Made by a program: the position numbers and the translations under genes
Shown here: positions 43,718-53,175 of the stretch, piece by piece
Numbering within the stretch: the first letter of the stretch is position 1
Layout of the letters: each line of letters starts with the position of its first letter
The notes under the pieces: model-generated
The model's database searches: none
Told to the model about the DNA's origin: nothing
The model's input: the letters and a program-made list of their open reading frames with translations, nothing else
Source: Methylobacterium sp.
Lineage (GTDB): Bacteria; Pseudomonadota; Alphaproteobacteria; Rhizobiales; Beijerinckiaceae
Reading direction: 5' to 3'
DNA: 53,175 bases
Assembly (NCBI RefSeq): GCF_019750675.1
Contig: NZ_JAIEOF010000008.1
Coordinates: 1 to 53,175 of the forward strand

Positions 43718-46471
43718 ATGTCACAGCGCCCCGCCCGATCGGTCCCGAAGACCGGTGCCGCACCGTCGGACTACACCACCAGCGCGGCCATTCTCGACAC
43801 GGCGGGCGCCACGCCGATGATGGCGCAGTACATCGAGATCAAGGCCGCCAACACCGACTGCCTGCTCTTCTACCGGATGGGCGATTTCTACGAGTTGTTC
43901 TTTGAGGACGCCGAGATCGCCTCCCGGGCGCTGGGCATCGTCCTGACGAAGCGCGGCAAGCACGGCGGCGCCGACATCCCGATGTGCGGCGTCCCCGTGG
44001 AACGGGCGGACGACTACCTCAGCCGCCTCATCGCGCTCGGCCACCGCGTGGCGGTCTGCGCCCAGACGGAGGACCCCGCCGAGGCCAAGAAGCGCGGCCC
44101 GAAATCCGTGGTCCGGCGCGAGGTGGTCCGCCTCGTCACCCCCGGCACCATCACGGAGGACCGCCTCCTCGATCCGGCGCGCGCCAACGTGCTGCTGGCG
44201 CTCGGCCGGCGCAAGGCCGGCGAGTCCGCGTCCGTCTACGGGCTGGCGGCCCTCGACATTTCCACGGGCCGCTTCTGCCTCAGCGAGGTCCCGGCGGCCG
44301 AGCTCGCCTCGGCCATCGCCCGCCACGAGCCCCGCGAGATCGTGCTCTCGGAGGCGATCCACACCGACCCGGCCCTCGCCCGACTCTGGCGCGAGATCCC
44401 GGCGCCGGTGACGCCGCTGCCGCAGGCCGAACTCGAGCCGGCCTCCGCCGAGCGGCGCCTGAAGGAACAGTTCGGCGTCTCGACCCTGGAGGGCTTCGGC
44501 CAGTTCGGGCGGGCCGAACTCGCCGCCGCCGGGGCCGCGCTCCTCTACATCGAGCGCACGCAGATCGGCGCGCGCCCGACGCTCTCCCCGCCGACGCGGG
44601 AATCGGCCGGGGCGACGCTGGCCATCGATGCGTCCACCCGCGCCAACCTCGAACTGACCCGCACCCTGTCCGGCGAGCGCCGGGGCAGCCTGCTCGACGC
44701 CATCGACCGGACGGTCTCGGCGAGCGGCGCGCGCCTTCTGGCCGAGCACCTCGCCGGCCCGCTCACCGATCTCGCGGCGATCCGGCACCGCCACGCGGCG
44801 GTGGAATTCCTGGCCGAGAACGGCCCGGCCCGCGCGGCGATCCGCGAGAACCTTGCCCGGGCGCCGGACCTCGCCCGCGCGCTCTCGCGTCTCGGTCTCG
44901 GGCGCGGCGGCCCACGCGACCTCGCCGCGCTCCGCGACGGACTCGATGCGGCCCAGGCGCTCGCTGCGCATTGCGCCGCCCTCGACGGCTTGCCCGAAGA
45001 CCTCGCGGCCCTCGCGACGCGTCTCGCCACCGTCGATGCCGGGCTCGTCGGCGAACTGCGCGCGGCGCTCGCCGACGACCTCCCCCTGAAGCGCCAGGAC
45101 GGCGGTTTCGTCCGCGCCGGCTACCAGCCCGAGATCGACGAGAGCCGGCTCCTCGGCCAGGATTCCCGCAAGGTCATCGCCGCCCTGCAGGCGCGCTACG
45201 CCGAGGAGACCGGCTGCCGCACCCTGCGGATCAAGCACAACAACATGCTGGGCTATTACATCGAGGTTCCGCAGGGGGTGGGCGAAGCCTGCCTGAAGGG
45301 CGTGATGCGCGAGACCTTCATCCATCGCCAGACCATGGTCGATGCGATGCGCTTCACCAGCGTCGAACTCGGGCAGCTCGAGAGCCGGATCTCCGGTGCC
45401 TCGGACCGGGCGCTGGCCCTCGAATCGGCGGTGTTCGACGCGCTGGCCACGCGCATCCTGGGTCAGGCCCCGGCCATCGCGGAGGTGGCCGAGGCCCTCG
45501 CGGCCTTCGACGTGGCCGCCTCGCACGCCGAACTCGCCGTCGAGCGCGACTGGCGCCGGCCCGTGGTCGAGGAGGGCTTCGCCTTCGTCGTCGAGGGCGG
45601 GCGCCACCCGGTGGTGGAGGCCGCCCTCCGGCAATCGGGCGCGCCCTTCATCGCCAACGATTGCGACCTCTCCGGCGATGCGCGTGGGCGCATCCGCCTG
45701 ATCACCGGCCCGAACATGGGCGGCAAGTCGACCTTCCTGCGCCAGAACGCGCTGATCGCCGTGCTGGCGCAGATCGGCGCCTTCGTGCCGGCCGCTCGCG
45801 CCCGCCTCGGCCTCGTCGACCGCCTGTTCTCCCGGGTCGGCGCCGCCGACGACCTCGCACGCGGACAATCCACCTTCATGGTCGAGATGGTGGAGACCGC
45901 CGCGATCCTGAATCAGGCGACCCGGCGCTCCCTCGTGATCCTCGACGAGATCGGGCGCGGCACCGCGACCTTCGACGGTCTCTCGATCGCCTGGGCCTGC
46001 CTCGAGCACCTGCACGAGCAGAACGGCTGCCGGGCGCTCTTCGCCACCCACTTCCACGAGCTGACCGCCCTCGGGGCTCGCCTCTCGCACCTCGACAACG
46101 CCACCCTGCGGGTGACCGAGCACAAGGGCCAGGTGGTGTTCCTGCACGAGGTGGTGCCGGGTGTGGCCGAGCGCTCCTACGGCCTCCAGGTCGCGCGCCT
46201 CGCCGGTCTGCCGGCGGGCGTGATCGCCCGCGCGGGCGCGATCCTGAAGCACCTCGAGAAGGCGGAGCGCGACCGGCCGGGCAAGCCGCGCATCGACGAT
46301 CTGCCGCTGTTTGCGAATCTCGAGCCCCCGCCGATGCCGGAACCGGCACCCGAGGCGCCCAACGATGCGTTGCGGCGCGCCCTCGACGCGATCGACCCCG
46401 ACGCACTGACGCCGCGCGAGGCCCTTGAGGCGCTGTACCGGCTGAAAGCCGAGGCCGTCGCGCCGCACTGA
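43718..46471 (+). CDS. mutS: DNA mismatch repair protein MutS
   Basis: A 917-residue mismatch-recognition ATPase. The mismatch-binding motif is in [10 protein letters not shown] (about 51-60), Walker [11 protein letters not shown] at about 663-672, and Walker B in [15 protein letters not shown]. The C-terminal helix-turn-helix and dimerisation part follow, and the final residues resemble the tetramerisation motif ([13 protein letters not shown]). The start at 43718 is preferred over one 11 codons upstream, since MutS similarity begins after it and TATGCT at 43706 looks like a -10 box. It ends 12 bases from a convergent protease gene. Confidence 0.95.
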   Translation: MSQRPARSVPKTGAAPSDYTTSAAILDTAGATPMMAQYIEIKAANTDCLLFYRMGDFYELFFEDAEIASRALGIVLTKRGKHGGADIPMCGVPVERADDYLSRLIALGHRVAVCAQTEDPAEAKKRGPKSVVRREVVRLVTPGTITEDRLLDPARANVLLALGRRKAGESASVYGLAALDISTGRFCLSEVPAAELASAIARHEPREIVLSEAIHTDPALARLWREIPAPVTPLPQAELEPASAERRLKEQFGVSTLEGFGQFGRAELAAAGAALLYIERTQIGARPTLSPPTRESAGATLAIDASTRANLELTRTLSGERRGSLLDAIDRTVSASGARLLAEHLAGPLTDLAAIRHRHAAVEFLAENGPARAAIRENLARAPDLARALSRLGLGRGGPRDLAALRDGLDAAQALAAHCAALDGLPEDLAALATRLATVDAGLVGELRAALADDLPLKRQDGGFVRAGYQPEIDESRLLGQDSRKVIAALQARYAEETGCRTLRIKHNNMLGYYIEVPQGVGEACLKGVMRETFIHRQTMVDAMRFTSVELGQLESRISGASDRALALESAVFDALATRILGQAPAIAEVAEALAAFDVAASHAELAVERDWRRPVVEEGFAFVVEGGRHPVVEAALRQSGAPFIANDCDLSGDARGRIRLITGPNMGGKSTFLRQNALIAVLAQIGAFVPAARARLGLVDRLFSRVGAADDLARGQSTFMVEMVETAAILNQATRRSLVILDEIGRGTATFDGLSIAWACLEHLHEQNGCRALFATHFHELTALGARLSHLDNATLRVTEHKGQVVFLHEVVPGVAERSYGLQVARLAGLPAGVIARAGAILKHLEKAERDRPGKPRIDDLPLFANLEPPPMPEPAPEAPNDALRRALDAIDPDALTPREALEALYRLKAEAVAPH

Positions 46472-46483
46472 CGCGCGACGGGA

Positions 46484-47002
46484 TCAGCCCCGCAGTGTGA
46501 GACGGCCGCCGTTCATGCTGAACTCGTTCAGACGCTTCAGGAAGGACATGCCCAGGAGGCTCGTCGACAGGCGGCCCCGGGGCATCACCATGCCGTCGAC
46601 CCCATGGACCAGGATGTTGCCGACCCGCATCGACGGAATCCGCACGCGTGCGGCGTAGACCGTGCCGTTGGCCGTCTGCACCGGCATCCGGAACTCGCTC
46701 TCGCTCACGCGGAGCCCGCTGGCCTCGGCATCCTCGTAGGTGAAGGCGCAGGTGGTCGCCCCCGTATCCACCAGCATGCGGATGCGGCGCCCGTCGATCA
46801 TCGCGTCGGTGGCGAAGTGACCCTGCCGGTCGGCGAACAGGGTCTCGGTGTTGGACTGGACGGCGATCCTGGTGGGGCGTTCGTCCGATGCGGGCTTGGC
46901 CACCGCCGCGGGCGGGGCCCGATCGAATCGGTCCACGAGGCCGACGGCCCAGAGCGCCGCCACCCCGGTCACACCGAGGGCCCAGAAGATTGGTCGGGTC
47001 AT
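46484..47002 (-). CDS. Membrane-anchored retropepsin-like aspartic protease
   Basis: A 172-residue protein of the bacterial clan AA (TIGR02281-like) aspartic protease family. Residues 5-24 are an N-terminal membrane anchor. The catalytic Asp79 is in MLVDTGATTCAFT, and a single motif means a homodimer is needed, as in retropepsins. The C-terminal LLGMSFLKRLNEF is typical. The ATG at 47002 has AGGTGGG four bases upstream; a GTG three codons further up is possible. Relatives include the Rickettsia protein APRc. The active site probably faces the periplasm. Confidence 0.85.
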   Translation of the reverse strand: MTRPIFWALGVTGVAALWAVGLVDRFDRAPPAAVAKPASDERPTRIAVQSNTETLFADRQGHFATDAMIDGRRIRMLVDTGATTCAFTYEDAEASGLRVSESEFRMPVQTANGTVYAARVRIPSMRVGNILVHGVDGMVMPRGRLSTSLLGMSFLKRLNEFSMNGGRLTLRG

Positions 47003-47240
47003 CGATCCCACCTGCCTGCGAGGCTTCGAGCCTTAAGCCGGCGACGGTGAACGAAACGTCGGCGCCCGCTCAGGTTCCGGTCGCGCGGCGTCCGCGACCC
47101 ACCGGCAGGGTTTCGGAAGTTCTAAGTGCCGCGATCGCAATCGATACGACGGTCCCTGCGCGTCGATCCGTGCGCGTCCGCGGGCGCGCCGAGCACGGGC
47201 TTCCCCGATGGCCGGGCCGGATGACATCCCGGCGAATCGG

Positions 47241-47269
47241 TTGCACTCGCGGGCACTTGGCGGTATAGG
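47241..47269 (+). promoter_or_regulatory. Promoter of rplY
   Basis: TTGCAC, a 17-base spacer and TATAGG: the best sigma-70 type promoter I see in the window. Transcription would start near 47276, leaving a leader of about 130 bases. The gap 47012-47406 otherwise contains the leader hairpin below and no gene. Confidence 0.65.
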
Positions 47270-47342
47270 CCGCGCCAGCGCCCGCCAGACACCCTTGGAG
47301 GCACGGGCGCTTTCGGGATCGGGGCTTCGAGGATCGAGGTCT

Positions 47343-47363
47343 GGCCGTCCGCTTCGGGCGGCC
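47343..47363 (+). terminator. Attenuator-like hairpin in the rplY leader
   Basis: GGCCGTCCG and CGGGCGGCC form a 9-bp stem (one G-U) with a 3-base loop, followed by TTTCGCGTTTT. It lies between the promoter and the rplY start, so if it is a terminator it must be controlled. Confidence 0.5.
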
Positions 47364-47406
47364 TTTCGCGTTTTCCCGGAATGTTCATCTTTCAAAGGAT
47401 CACGCC

Positions 47407-48099
47407 ATGAGCGCAGTCAAGACGCTTGAGGCCGTGGCACGCGACCGGGTCGGCAAGGGGGCCGCCCGGGCCGTTCGTCGCCAGGGTCACGTTCCCGCCG
47501 TCATCTACGGAGGCGGCCAGGCCCCGCAATCCATCGCGGTCGACCTCATCCGCATCCGCACGCTGATCTACGCCGGTGGTTTCAAGACCACCCTGTTCGA
47601 GATCAATGCCGGCGGCAAGAAGACCCGCGCGATCCCGCGCGACTTCCACCTCGATCCGGTGACGGGCGTGCCGATCCACGTCGACTTCCTGCGCGTCGTC
47701 GCCGGTCAGTCGATCACGGTCGAGGTGCCGGTGCACTTCCTGAACGAGGACGCAGCCCCCGGCATCAAGCAGATGGGCGGCACGCTCAACGTCGTCTCGC
47801 ACACGCTGGCCCTCGAAGTCGCGCCCGACGCAATCCCGGACGCCATCGAGATCGACCTCACCGGTCGCGAGATCGGCGATGCCATCCACATCACCGATGT
47901 GAAGCTCCCCGCCGGCGCCACCTTCACGGGTGAGCCCGACGCCACCGTCGCCAACATCGTGCCGCCGACCGTGCTCGGCGCCGAGGTCGAGGCCGAGGAG
48001 GCGGCGATCGCCGAGGCGCAGTCCGCCGAGGCCGCCGAGGAGAAGGCCGAGGAAGAGGCTGCCGAAGAGGCTGCCGAGGACGAGAAGAAGGAGGATTGA
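47407..48099 (+). CDS. rplY: 50S ribosomal protein L25 (CTC form)
   Basis: A 230-residue long-form L25. The N-terminal 5S rRNA-binding domain (1-95) includes GKGAARAVRRQGHVPAVIYG. The TL5/CTC C-terminal domain (about 96-190) and an acidic Glu/Ala tail of about 35 residues follow. AAGGA lies 7 bases upstream of the ATG. The long form is typical of alphaproteobacteria; E. coli has only the first domain (94 residues). A perfect terminator separates it from pth, although the pair is conserved. Confidence 0.96.
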   Translation: MSAVKTLEAVARDRVGKGAARAVRRQGHVPAVIYGGGQAPQSIAVDLIRIRTLIYAGGFKTTLFEINAGGKKTRAIPRDFHLDPVTGVPIHVDFLRVVAGQSITVEVPVHFLNEDAAPGIKQMGGTLNVVSHTLALEVAPDAIPDAIEIDLTGREIGDAIHITDVKLPAGATFTGEPDATVANIVPPTVLGAEVEAEEAAIAEAQSAEAAEEKAEEEAAEEAAEDEKKED

Positions 48100-48136
48100 G
48101 ACCGGGGCGCAAGCCCTGTCTCACGCCATTCCTGCG

Positions 48137-48172
48137 GATGCCCCGGCCACCCGGCCGGGGCATCTCCGTTTT
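48137..48172 (+). terminator. Intrinsic terminator between rplY and pth
   Basis: A perfect 12-bp stem GATGCCCCGGCC / GGCCGGGGCATC with a 4-base loop (ACCC), followed by TCCGTTTT. It starts 37 bases after the rplY stop and is the best intrinsic terminator in the window. Confidence 0.75.
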
Positions 48173-48225
48173 GGGGGCTGCTCGCGCATCCCCGCTGTGA
48201 AGTTCCGTCAGGATCGATTCGCGCC

Positions 48226-48834
48226 ATGCGCCTGATCGTCGGCCTGGGCAATCCCGGCCCCCGCTACGCCCGGAACCGCCACAACATCGGCTTCCTGGCC
48301 CTCGATGAGATCGCGCGCGTGCATCGCGCCGGGCCGTGGCGGCGCAAGTTCCAGGGCGAGATCGCCGAGGTGGCCCTCGGGCCCGAGCGGGCGATTCTCC
48401 TGAAGCCGCAGACCTTCATGAACGAGTCCGGCCGCGCCGTTCAGGAGGCGCAGCGCTTCTACAAGATCGCGCTGGCGGACGTGATCGTGCTGCACGACGA
48501 ACTCGACCTCGCCCCCGCCAAGCTGCGGGTGAAGGCGGGGGGCGGCAATGCCGGCCACAACGGCCTGCGCTCGATCACGGCCCAGTGCGGCAACGACTAC
48601 CGCCGCGTCCGCCTCGGCATCGGGCACCCGGGCGACAAGGCCCTCGTCCACGCCTACGTGCTGAATGATTTCGGCAAGGGTGAGGAGGCCTGGGTCGACG
48701 ACCTCTGCCGGGCGGTGGCCGACCACGCGCCGCTGCTGGCGGCGGGCGAGGATGCGAGCTTCCAGAACAAGGTCCACCTCGCCATGGCGGGGCGGGGCTG
48801 GGACGACGTCAAGCAGGTCAACGCCCGCGATTGA
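48226..48834 (+). CDS. pth: Peptidyl-tRNA hydrolase
   Basis: A 202-residue esterase that frees tRNA from aborted peptidyl-tRNA. The signatures are [18 protein letters not shown] (5-22, containing the catalytic His), [10 protein letters not shown], the Asp in LHDELDL, and [13 protein letters not shown]. The length is normal. Although the rplY terminator precedes it, 53 bases remain for a promoter. It is followed by ychF after 67 bases, a conserved pairing. Confidence 0.97.
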   Translation: MRLIVGLGNPGPRYARNRHNIGFLALDEIARVHRAGPWRRKFQGEIAEVALGPERAILLKPQTFMNESGRAVQEAQRFYKIALADVIVLHDELDLAPAKLRVKAGGGNAGHNGLRSITAQCGNDYRRVRLGIGHPGDKALVHAYVLNDFGKGEEAWVDDLCRAVADHAPLLAAGEDASFQNKVHLAMAGRGWDDVKQVNARD

Positions 48835-48901
48835 CCGCGGCGGTGACATCGGATTTCACGCGGGCAAACCTTCAGCGGACCCGCGAACGGACAGGTGACC
48901 C

Positions 48902-49999
48902 ATGGGCTTCAAATGCGGCATCGTCGGCCTGCCGAACGTCGGCAAGTCGACCCTCTTCAACGCGCTGACGCAGACGGCGGCCGCCCAGGCGGCGAACTAT
49001 CCGTTCTGCACCATCGAGCCGAACGTCGGCGAGGTGGCGGTGCCGGATCCGCGCCTCGACGACCTGGCCAGGATCGCCGCCTCGAAGGAGATCATCCCAA
49101 CTCGGCTCACCTTCGTGGACATCGCGGGCCTCGTGCGCGGCGCCTCGAAGGGCGAGGGCCTCGGCAACCAGTTCCTCGCCAACATCCGCGAGGTGGACGC
49201 CATCGCCCACGTGGTGCGCTGCTTCACCGACGGCGACGTGACCCATGTCGAGGGCAAGGTCGACCCGGCCGCCGACATCGAGACCATCGAGACCGAGCTG
49301 ATGCTGGCCGACCTCGACAGCCTGGAGAAGCGCGTCGTCGCCCTGGAGAAGAAGGCCAAGGGCGCCGACAAGGAGGCCAAGGAAATCCTCGACCTCGTGA
49401 GCCGCGCGCTCCCGCTGCTGCGCGAGGGCAAGCCCGCGCGCCTCGTGCAGCGGAAAGCCGAGGAAGAGCGCCTGTTCCAGAGCCTCGGCCTGATGACGGC
49501 CAAGCCCGTCCTCTACGTCTGCAACGTCGACGAGGGTGACGCCGACAAGGGCAATGCCTACTCGGAGGCGGTGATGGCCCGGGCCAAGGCGGAAGGCGCC
49601 AAGGCGGTGGTGGTCTCGGCCAAGATCGAGAGCGAGATCGCCGTGATGCCGTTGGCCGACCAGGGCGATTTCCTGGAGGCGGTGGGCCTGGTCGAGCCGG
49701 GCCTGAACCGGGTCATCCGGGCCGGCTACGAGCTTCTCGGCCTCATCACCTACTTCACGGTCGGTCCGAAGGAGGCCCGTGCCTGGACCATCGAGAAGGG
49801 CACGCGGGCTCCCGCCGCGGCCGGGGTGATCCATACGGATTTCGAGAAGGGCTTCATCCGCGCCGAGACCATCGCGTTCGCCGATTACACCACCCTGAAG
49901 GGCGAGGCCGGCGCCAAGGAAGCCGGTAAGTTCCGCCTCGAGGGCAAGGAGTACGTCGTGCAGGACGGCGACGTGCTGCATTTCCGTTTCGCCAACTGA
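48902..49999 (+). CDS. ychF: Ribosome-associated ATPase YchF (OLA1 type)
   Basis: A 365-residue Obg-related P-loop protein that prefers ATP. The G1 motif GLPNVGKST is at 9-17, and the switch II region reads [20 protein letters not shown]. The G4 position reads NVDE in CNVDEGDA instead of NKxD, as expected for the ATP-preferring family. A coiled-coil insert is at about 125-185 and a C-terminal TGS domain at 280-362. The protein is involved in oxidative-stress response and ribosome binding. Confidence 0.96.
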   Translation: MGFKCGIVGLPNVGKSTLFNALTQTAAAQAANYPFCTIEPNVGEVAVPDPRLDDLARIAASKEIIPTRLTFVDIAGLVRGASKGEGLGNQFLANIREVDAIAHVVRCFTDGDVTHVEGKVDPAADIETIETELMLADLDSLEKRVVALEKKAKGADKEAKEILDLVSRALPLLREGKPARLVQRKAEEERLFQSLGLMTAKPVLYVCNVDEGDADKGNAYSEAVMARAKAEGAKAVVVSAKIESEIAVMPLADQGDFLEAVGLVEPGLNRVIRAGYELLGLITYFTVGPKEARAWTIEKGTRAPAAAGVIHTDFEKGFIRAETIAFADYTTLKGEAGAKEAGKFRLEGKEYVVQDGDVLHFRFAN

Positions 50000-50023
50000 T
50001 CCGAATGACCCGACACGGACCGG

Positions 50024-50045
50024 CCGGCGCCTTGCGCGGCGCCGG
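50024..50045 (+). terminator. Stem-loop after ychF
   Basis: CCGGCGCC and GGCGCCGG form a perfect 8-bp stem with a 6-base loop, 25 bases past the ychF stop. There is no U-run. Confidence 0.4.
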
Positions 50046-50090
50046 TCTCGCGCCGGGCTGGCCGCTGATCTCCCTCCCAAAAGGACCCGT

Positions 50091-51086
50091 ATGACCGGCA
50101 TCGCGTTCGAGGACTTCACACCCGGCTCGGTGATCGAGGGAGGTCCGCTGACGGTCACGGAAGCGGAGATCGTGGCCTTCGCGGCCGAGTTCGATCCGCA
50201 GCCGTTCCATCTCGACGCCGAGGCCGCCAAGGCGACCTTCGTCGGCCAGTTGATCGGCTCCGGCTGGCAGACCGCCGGCTTCGGCATGCGGCTCCTCCAG
50301 GAACACGTCTTCCGAGGCGGCACCTCGATGGGCTCGCCCGGCATCGCCGAACTGCGCTGGCTGCGTCCCGTCCTGCCCGGAGACGCCCTGCGCATCGCGG
50401 TGAAGGTCGAAAGCTGCCGGGCCTCGAACACCAAGCCGGATCGCGGCTTCGTCGCCTTCGCCATGACGGTGCTGAACGGCGCGGGCGAGCGGGTGATGAC
50501 CCAGGAGTTCAGCGTGATGTTTCCCCGGCGCGGGACCGAGCCCCTGCCGCCGCGCGCCGTGACGCCGGCCGGGCCCGAAGCTCTGGTGGAGCCGGACGAC
50601 GCCGAGGCGCTGCACTTCCTCGAATCCGCGCCGCTCGGCACCGCGCGGGATCTCGGCCGGCATCACTTCACGCCGGATGCGGTGATCGCCTATGCGCGGG
50701 CCTACGATCCGCAGGCGTTCCACGTGGACCCGGAGGCCGCCCGGCAGACGCATTTCGGCGGCCTCTGCGCCTCCGGCTGGCACACCGCAGCCGTCTGGAT
50801 GAAGCGCCTGCACATCACCCGTGAGCGCGACATCGCCTTCACGGCGCGGACCGGCCCGGTCCCGCAACTCGGCCCCTCGCCGGGCTTTCGCGACATGCGC
50901 TGGCTCGCCCCGGTCTACGCCGGCGACACGCTGCGCTACACCTGCACCCTGGTGGACAAGCGCGCCGCCGCCTCGCGCCCGGGCTGGGGCCTCGCCACCC
51001 ACGAGAACGTCGGCGTGAACCAGCGCGGCGAGACGGTTTTCCGCTTCACCGGCTCGGTGTTCTGGCAGTGGGCTCGCGAAGCCTGA
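50091..51086 (+). CDS. MaoC-like protein with two hotdog domains
   Basis: A 331-residue protein made of two tandem MaoC (R-specific enoyl-CoA hydratase) domains, roughly 5-145 and 175-330. Each half contains the hydratase catalytic Asp and His five residues apart: Asp35/His40 in FDPQPFHLD and Asp206/His211 in YDPQAFHVD. The SGWQT and SGWHT loops that follow are also paired. No targeting signal is seen. It may hydrate enoyl-CoA in fatty acid or polyhydroxyalkanoate metabolism; the substrate is unknown. AAAGGA lies 6 bases before the ATG. It ends 3 bases from the convergent mtnA. Confidence 0.85.
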   Translation: MTGIAFEDFTPGSVIEGGPLTVTEAEIVAFAAEFDPQPFHLDAEAAKATFVGQLIGSGWQTAGFGMRLLQEHVFRGGTSMGSPGIAELRWLRPVLPGDALRIAVKVESCRASNTKPDRGFVAFAMTVLNGAGERVMTQEFSVMFPRRGTEPLPPRAVTPAGPEALVEPDDAEALHFLESAPLGTARDLGRHHFTPDAVIAYARAYDPQAFHVDPEAARQTHFGGLCASGWHTAAVWMKRLHITRERDIAFTARTGPVPQLGPSPGFRDMRWLAPVYAGDTLRYTCTLVDKRAAASRPGWGLATHENVGVNQRGETVFRFTGSVFWQWAREA

Positions 51087-51089
51087 ACC

Positions 51090-52187
51090 TCACGCAGCCT
51101 TGCGCCGCTCCGGGTAGAGCGACAGCAGGCCCTCCGCATTGGCGCTAGCGACGCCCCGCTCGGTGATGATGCCGGTGACGAGCCGCGCCGGGGTCACGTC
51201 GAAGGCCGGGTTCGCCACCGGGCTTCCCGGCGAGACGACCTCGATCGTGGCAAAGCCCCCGTCGGCGAGGCGGCCGGTGAGGTGCGTCACCTCGCGCCCG
51301 TCGCGCTCCTCGATCGGGATCTCGGCGACGCCGTCGTCCAACGTCCAGTCGATCGTGGAGAAGGGCAGGGCGGCGTAGAACGGCACCCGGTTGTCTGAGG
51401 CCGCCAGCGCCTTCAGGTAGGTGCCGATCTTGTTGCAGACGTCGCCCGAGGCCGTGGTGCGGTCCGAGCCCACGATGCAGACGTCGATGGCGCCGTGCTG
51501 CATGAGGTGGCCGCCAGCATTGTCGGCGATCACGGTGTGGGGCACGCCGTGGGCGTTGAGTTCGAAGGCGGTCAGGGCCGCGCCCTGGTTGCGGGGGCGC
51601 GTCTCGTCCACGAAGACGTGGACCGGCACGCCGGCATCGTGCGCGACGTAGATCGGCGCCAGCGCCGTGCCCCAATCCACCGTCGCGAGCCAGCCGGCGT
51701 TGCAATGGGTCAGCACGTTGATCGGCCGGTCCTTGGCGCGGTGCAGCTCGCTCAGGATCCGGGCGCCGTGCGTGCCGATGGCGTGGCAGCTTTCCACATC
51801 CTCCTCGGCGATCCGGCCGGCCTCCGCGTAGGCGAAGGCGGCCCGCTCGGCCTCCGGCACCGTGCGGAGCTTGGCGGCCACCCGGTCGAGGGCCCAGCGC
51901 AGGTTGATCGCGGTGGGGCGCGTGGCCGCGAGGGTGGCCACGGCCCGGTCGAGCCCGGCCTCGGAGGCATCCGCGCGCAGTCCGAGGGCCACGCCGTAGG
52001 CCGCCGTGACGCCGATCAGCGGCGCCCCGCGCACCACCATGGTGCGGATCGCCATCGCCGCGTCGTCGAGGCTCGCGAGGGTCCTCAATTCGAAGGCGAA
52101 GGGCAGGCGGGTCTGGTCGATGACGGAGACGGAGGTCCCGTCGCCGGCGGGCAAGATGGTGCGGTAGGGCTTGCCGTCGATCTTCAT
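51090..52187 (-). CDS. mtnA: S-methyl-5-thioribose-1-phosphate isomerase
   Basis: A 365-residue aldose-ketose isomerase of the methionine salvage pathway, converting methylthioribose 1-phosphate to methylthioribulose 1-phosphate. The family is related to eIF2B subunits. Substrate-loop and catalytic residues are visible: [16 protein letters not shown], the Cys in [11 protein letters not shown] and the Asp in [19 protein letters not shown]. No other mtn gene is in the window, so the rest of the pathway must be elsewhere or replaced. Confidence 0.93.
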   Translation of the reverse strand: MKIDGKPYRTILPAGDGTSVSVIDQTRLPFAFELRTLASLDDAAMAIRTMVVRGAPLIGVTAAYGVALGLRADASEAGLDRAVATLAATRPTAINLRWALDRVAAKLRTVPEAERAAFAYAEAGRIAEEDVESCHAIGTHGARILSELHRAKDRPINVLTHCNAGWLATVDWGTALAPIYVAHDAGVPVHVFVDETRPRNQGAALTAFELNAHGVPHTVIADNAGGHLMQHGAIDVCIVGSDRTTASGDVCNKIGTYLKALAASDNRVPFYAALPFSTIDWTLDDGVAEIPIEERDGREVTHLTGRLADGGFATIEVVSPGSPVANPAFDVTPARLVTGIITERGVASANAEGLLSLYPERRKAA

Positions 52188-52311
52188 GCCGCGCGTCCGG
52201 ATGCTCGTGGGTTCGAGGCCGAAAGCCTCGTCGTCGAACCCGCGTTTACGTCAGAACGCCTTCGGGAGGCCAGCCTGCGCGTGGGCCCGCATCCGTCCGG
52301 ACCGGCTTTCC

Positions 52312-53175
52312 TCAGAAGCCCACCGGCCGCACCCGCTTCACCTGCGGGATCGCTGCGATCTGCTCCAGGACGTCGTCCGGGACCGGCGCGTCGACGGCGC
52401 AGAGGCAGATCGCGTTCCCGCCCCGCGCGTCGCGTCCGAGGTTGAAGGTCGCCACGTTGACGCCGGCCTCGCCCAGCACGCTGCCGAAGCGGCCGATGAA
52501 ACCGGGCTCGTCGCGGTTGCGCACGTAGAGCATGTGGGCGGAGAAGGCCGCGTCGATGGGGATCGACCGGATCTCGATCAAGCGCGGCTTGCCGTCGTGG
52601 AAGACGGTGCCGGCGGCGTCGCGAGGCATGTCCTCGGCATCGACGGTGATGCGCAGGACCGATTCGTAGTCCGGTGCCGATCCGGCCCGGGTCACCGCCT
52701 CCACCACGATGCCGCGCTCGCGGGCGATCGCGGGGGCGGAGACCATGTTGATGCCGGGCAGGACCGGGCGGAGCACGCCCGTGACGGCCGCAGCCGTGAG
52801 CGCGCGGGTGTTCATCTCGGCGACCGCGCCCTCGAAGGTGAGGCGGATGCCCCGGACCGGCGCGTCCGTGAGCTGCCCGAGGAACGAGCCGAGCTTTTCC
52901 GCGAGCGCCACGAACGGACGCAGGCGCGGCGCCTCCTCGGCGGAGATCGCCGGCAGGTTGACGGCGTTGCGGACGGCCCCTTGCAGCAGGTAGTCGGCCA
53001 TCTGCTCGGCGACCTGCAGGGCAACGTTCTCCTGCGCCTCGCGGGTGGCGGCGCCGAGATGGGGCGTGCAGACCACGTTCGGATGCCCGAACAGCGGGTT
53101 GTCATGGGCCGGCTCGGTCACGAAGACGTCGAAGGCGGCCCCCGCCACGTGGCCCGAATCGAGGGCGGCGCGGAG
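52312..53175 (-). CDS. serA: D-3-phosphoglycerate dehydrogenase, C-terminal part
   Basis: The last 287 residues of SerA; the gene starts beyond the window edge. The first step of serine synthesis is catalysed by this enzyme, which is also tied to the serine cycle in methylotrophs. Visible parts are the end of the nucleotide-binding domain ([28 protein letters not shown] with the catalytic His), the intervening ASB domain, and a C-terminal ACT domain (about the last 75 residues) ending VKRVRPVGF. This is the long, ACT-regulated type. The interval to mtnA (124 bases) has no gene. Confidence 0.94.
   Translation of the reverse strand, partial: LRAALDSGHVAGAAFDVFVTEPAHDNPLFGHPNVVCTPHLGAATREAQENVALQVAEQMADYLLQGAVRNAVNLPAISAEEAPRLRPFVALAEKLGSFLGQLTDAPVRGIRLTFEGAVAEMNTRALTAAAVTGVLRPVLPGINMVSAPAIARERGIVVEAVTRAGSAPDYESVLRITVDAEDMPRDAAGTVFHDGKPRLIEIRSIPIDAAFSAHMLYVRNRDEPGFIGRFGSVLGEAGVNVATFNLGRDARGGNAICLCAVDAPVPDDVLEQIAAIPQVKRVRPVGF

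Noticed and set aside
43721-46468. A 915-codon open frame opposite mutS
   Set aside because: MutS has all its motifs on the plus strand; the opposite frame has no recognisable domain.

Overview
The window is about 53 kb of high-GC (roughly 70% by eye), densely packed chromosome from an alphaproteobacterium, most likely Methylobacterium or Methylorubrum (Hyphomicrobiales). The evidence is the conserved order of the housekeeping clusters, the alphaproteobacterial extensions on ribosomal proteins S2 and L9, and a dihydrofolate-reductase-like protein at 1526-1945 that matches my memory of DmrA, the dihydromethanopterin reductase of methylotrophs. I see no rRNA, tRNA, CRISPR array, prophage or insertion sequence.

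Layout. (a) 1-351: 3' end of der. (b) 362-9266, minus strand: dnaB, alr, radA, cvpA, purF, an SDR oxidoreductase, dmrA and a YbdK-type ligase. (c) 9555-12082, minus strand: ribosomal operon rpsF-rpsR-(DUF2232)-rplI with a structured leader. (d) 12651-20202, minus strand: pdxJ-acpS-[higB-higA]-lepB-rnc-era, then rsmC, rsuA, a PepSY protein and an MgtC-like membrane protein. (e) 20298-27676, plus strand: a PH-domain protein, rpsB-tsf-pyrH-frr-uppS-cdsA-dxr. (f) 27686-31288: a tetR gene divergent from an emrA-emrB type efflux pair, with two identical 19-bp operators between them. (g) 31451-40140, plus strand: the envelope cluster rseP-bamA-lpxD-fabZ-lpxA-lpxI-lpxB. (h) 40145-43077, minus strand: hrpB and a DUF805 protein. 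(i) 43267-53175: a His-rich secreted peptide, mutS, a retropepsin-like protease, rplY, pth, ychF, a double-hotdog MaoC protein, mtnA and the 3' part of serA.

How the genes work together. Region (e)-(g) is the widely conserved translation/isoprenoid/phospholipid/outer-membrane cluster. It makes S2, EF-Ts, UMP kinase, ribosome recycling factor, undecaprenyl diphosphate, CDP-diacylglycerol and MEP-pathway isoprenoids, then the site-2 protease, the BAM insertase and lipid A up to the disaccharide. Region (d) combines pyridoxal phosphate synthesis, ACP activation, signal peptidase, RNase III and Era.

This is mostly a core-genome window. Its unusual points are two small accessory modules wedged into conserved operons: a higBA toxin-antitoxin pair that appears to have removed the acpS stop codon, and a TetR-regulated efflux pump between dxr and rseP. 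There are also several RNA hairpins that look regulatory, most clearly one that buries the rpsF ribosome-binding site. I found no convincing wholly new multi-gene system. All family assignments come from motif recognition and memory; no search was run.
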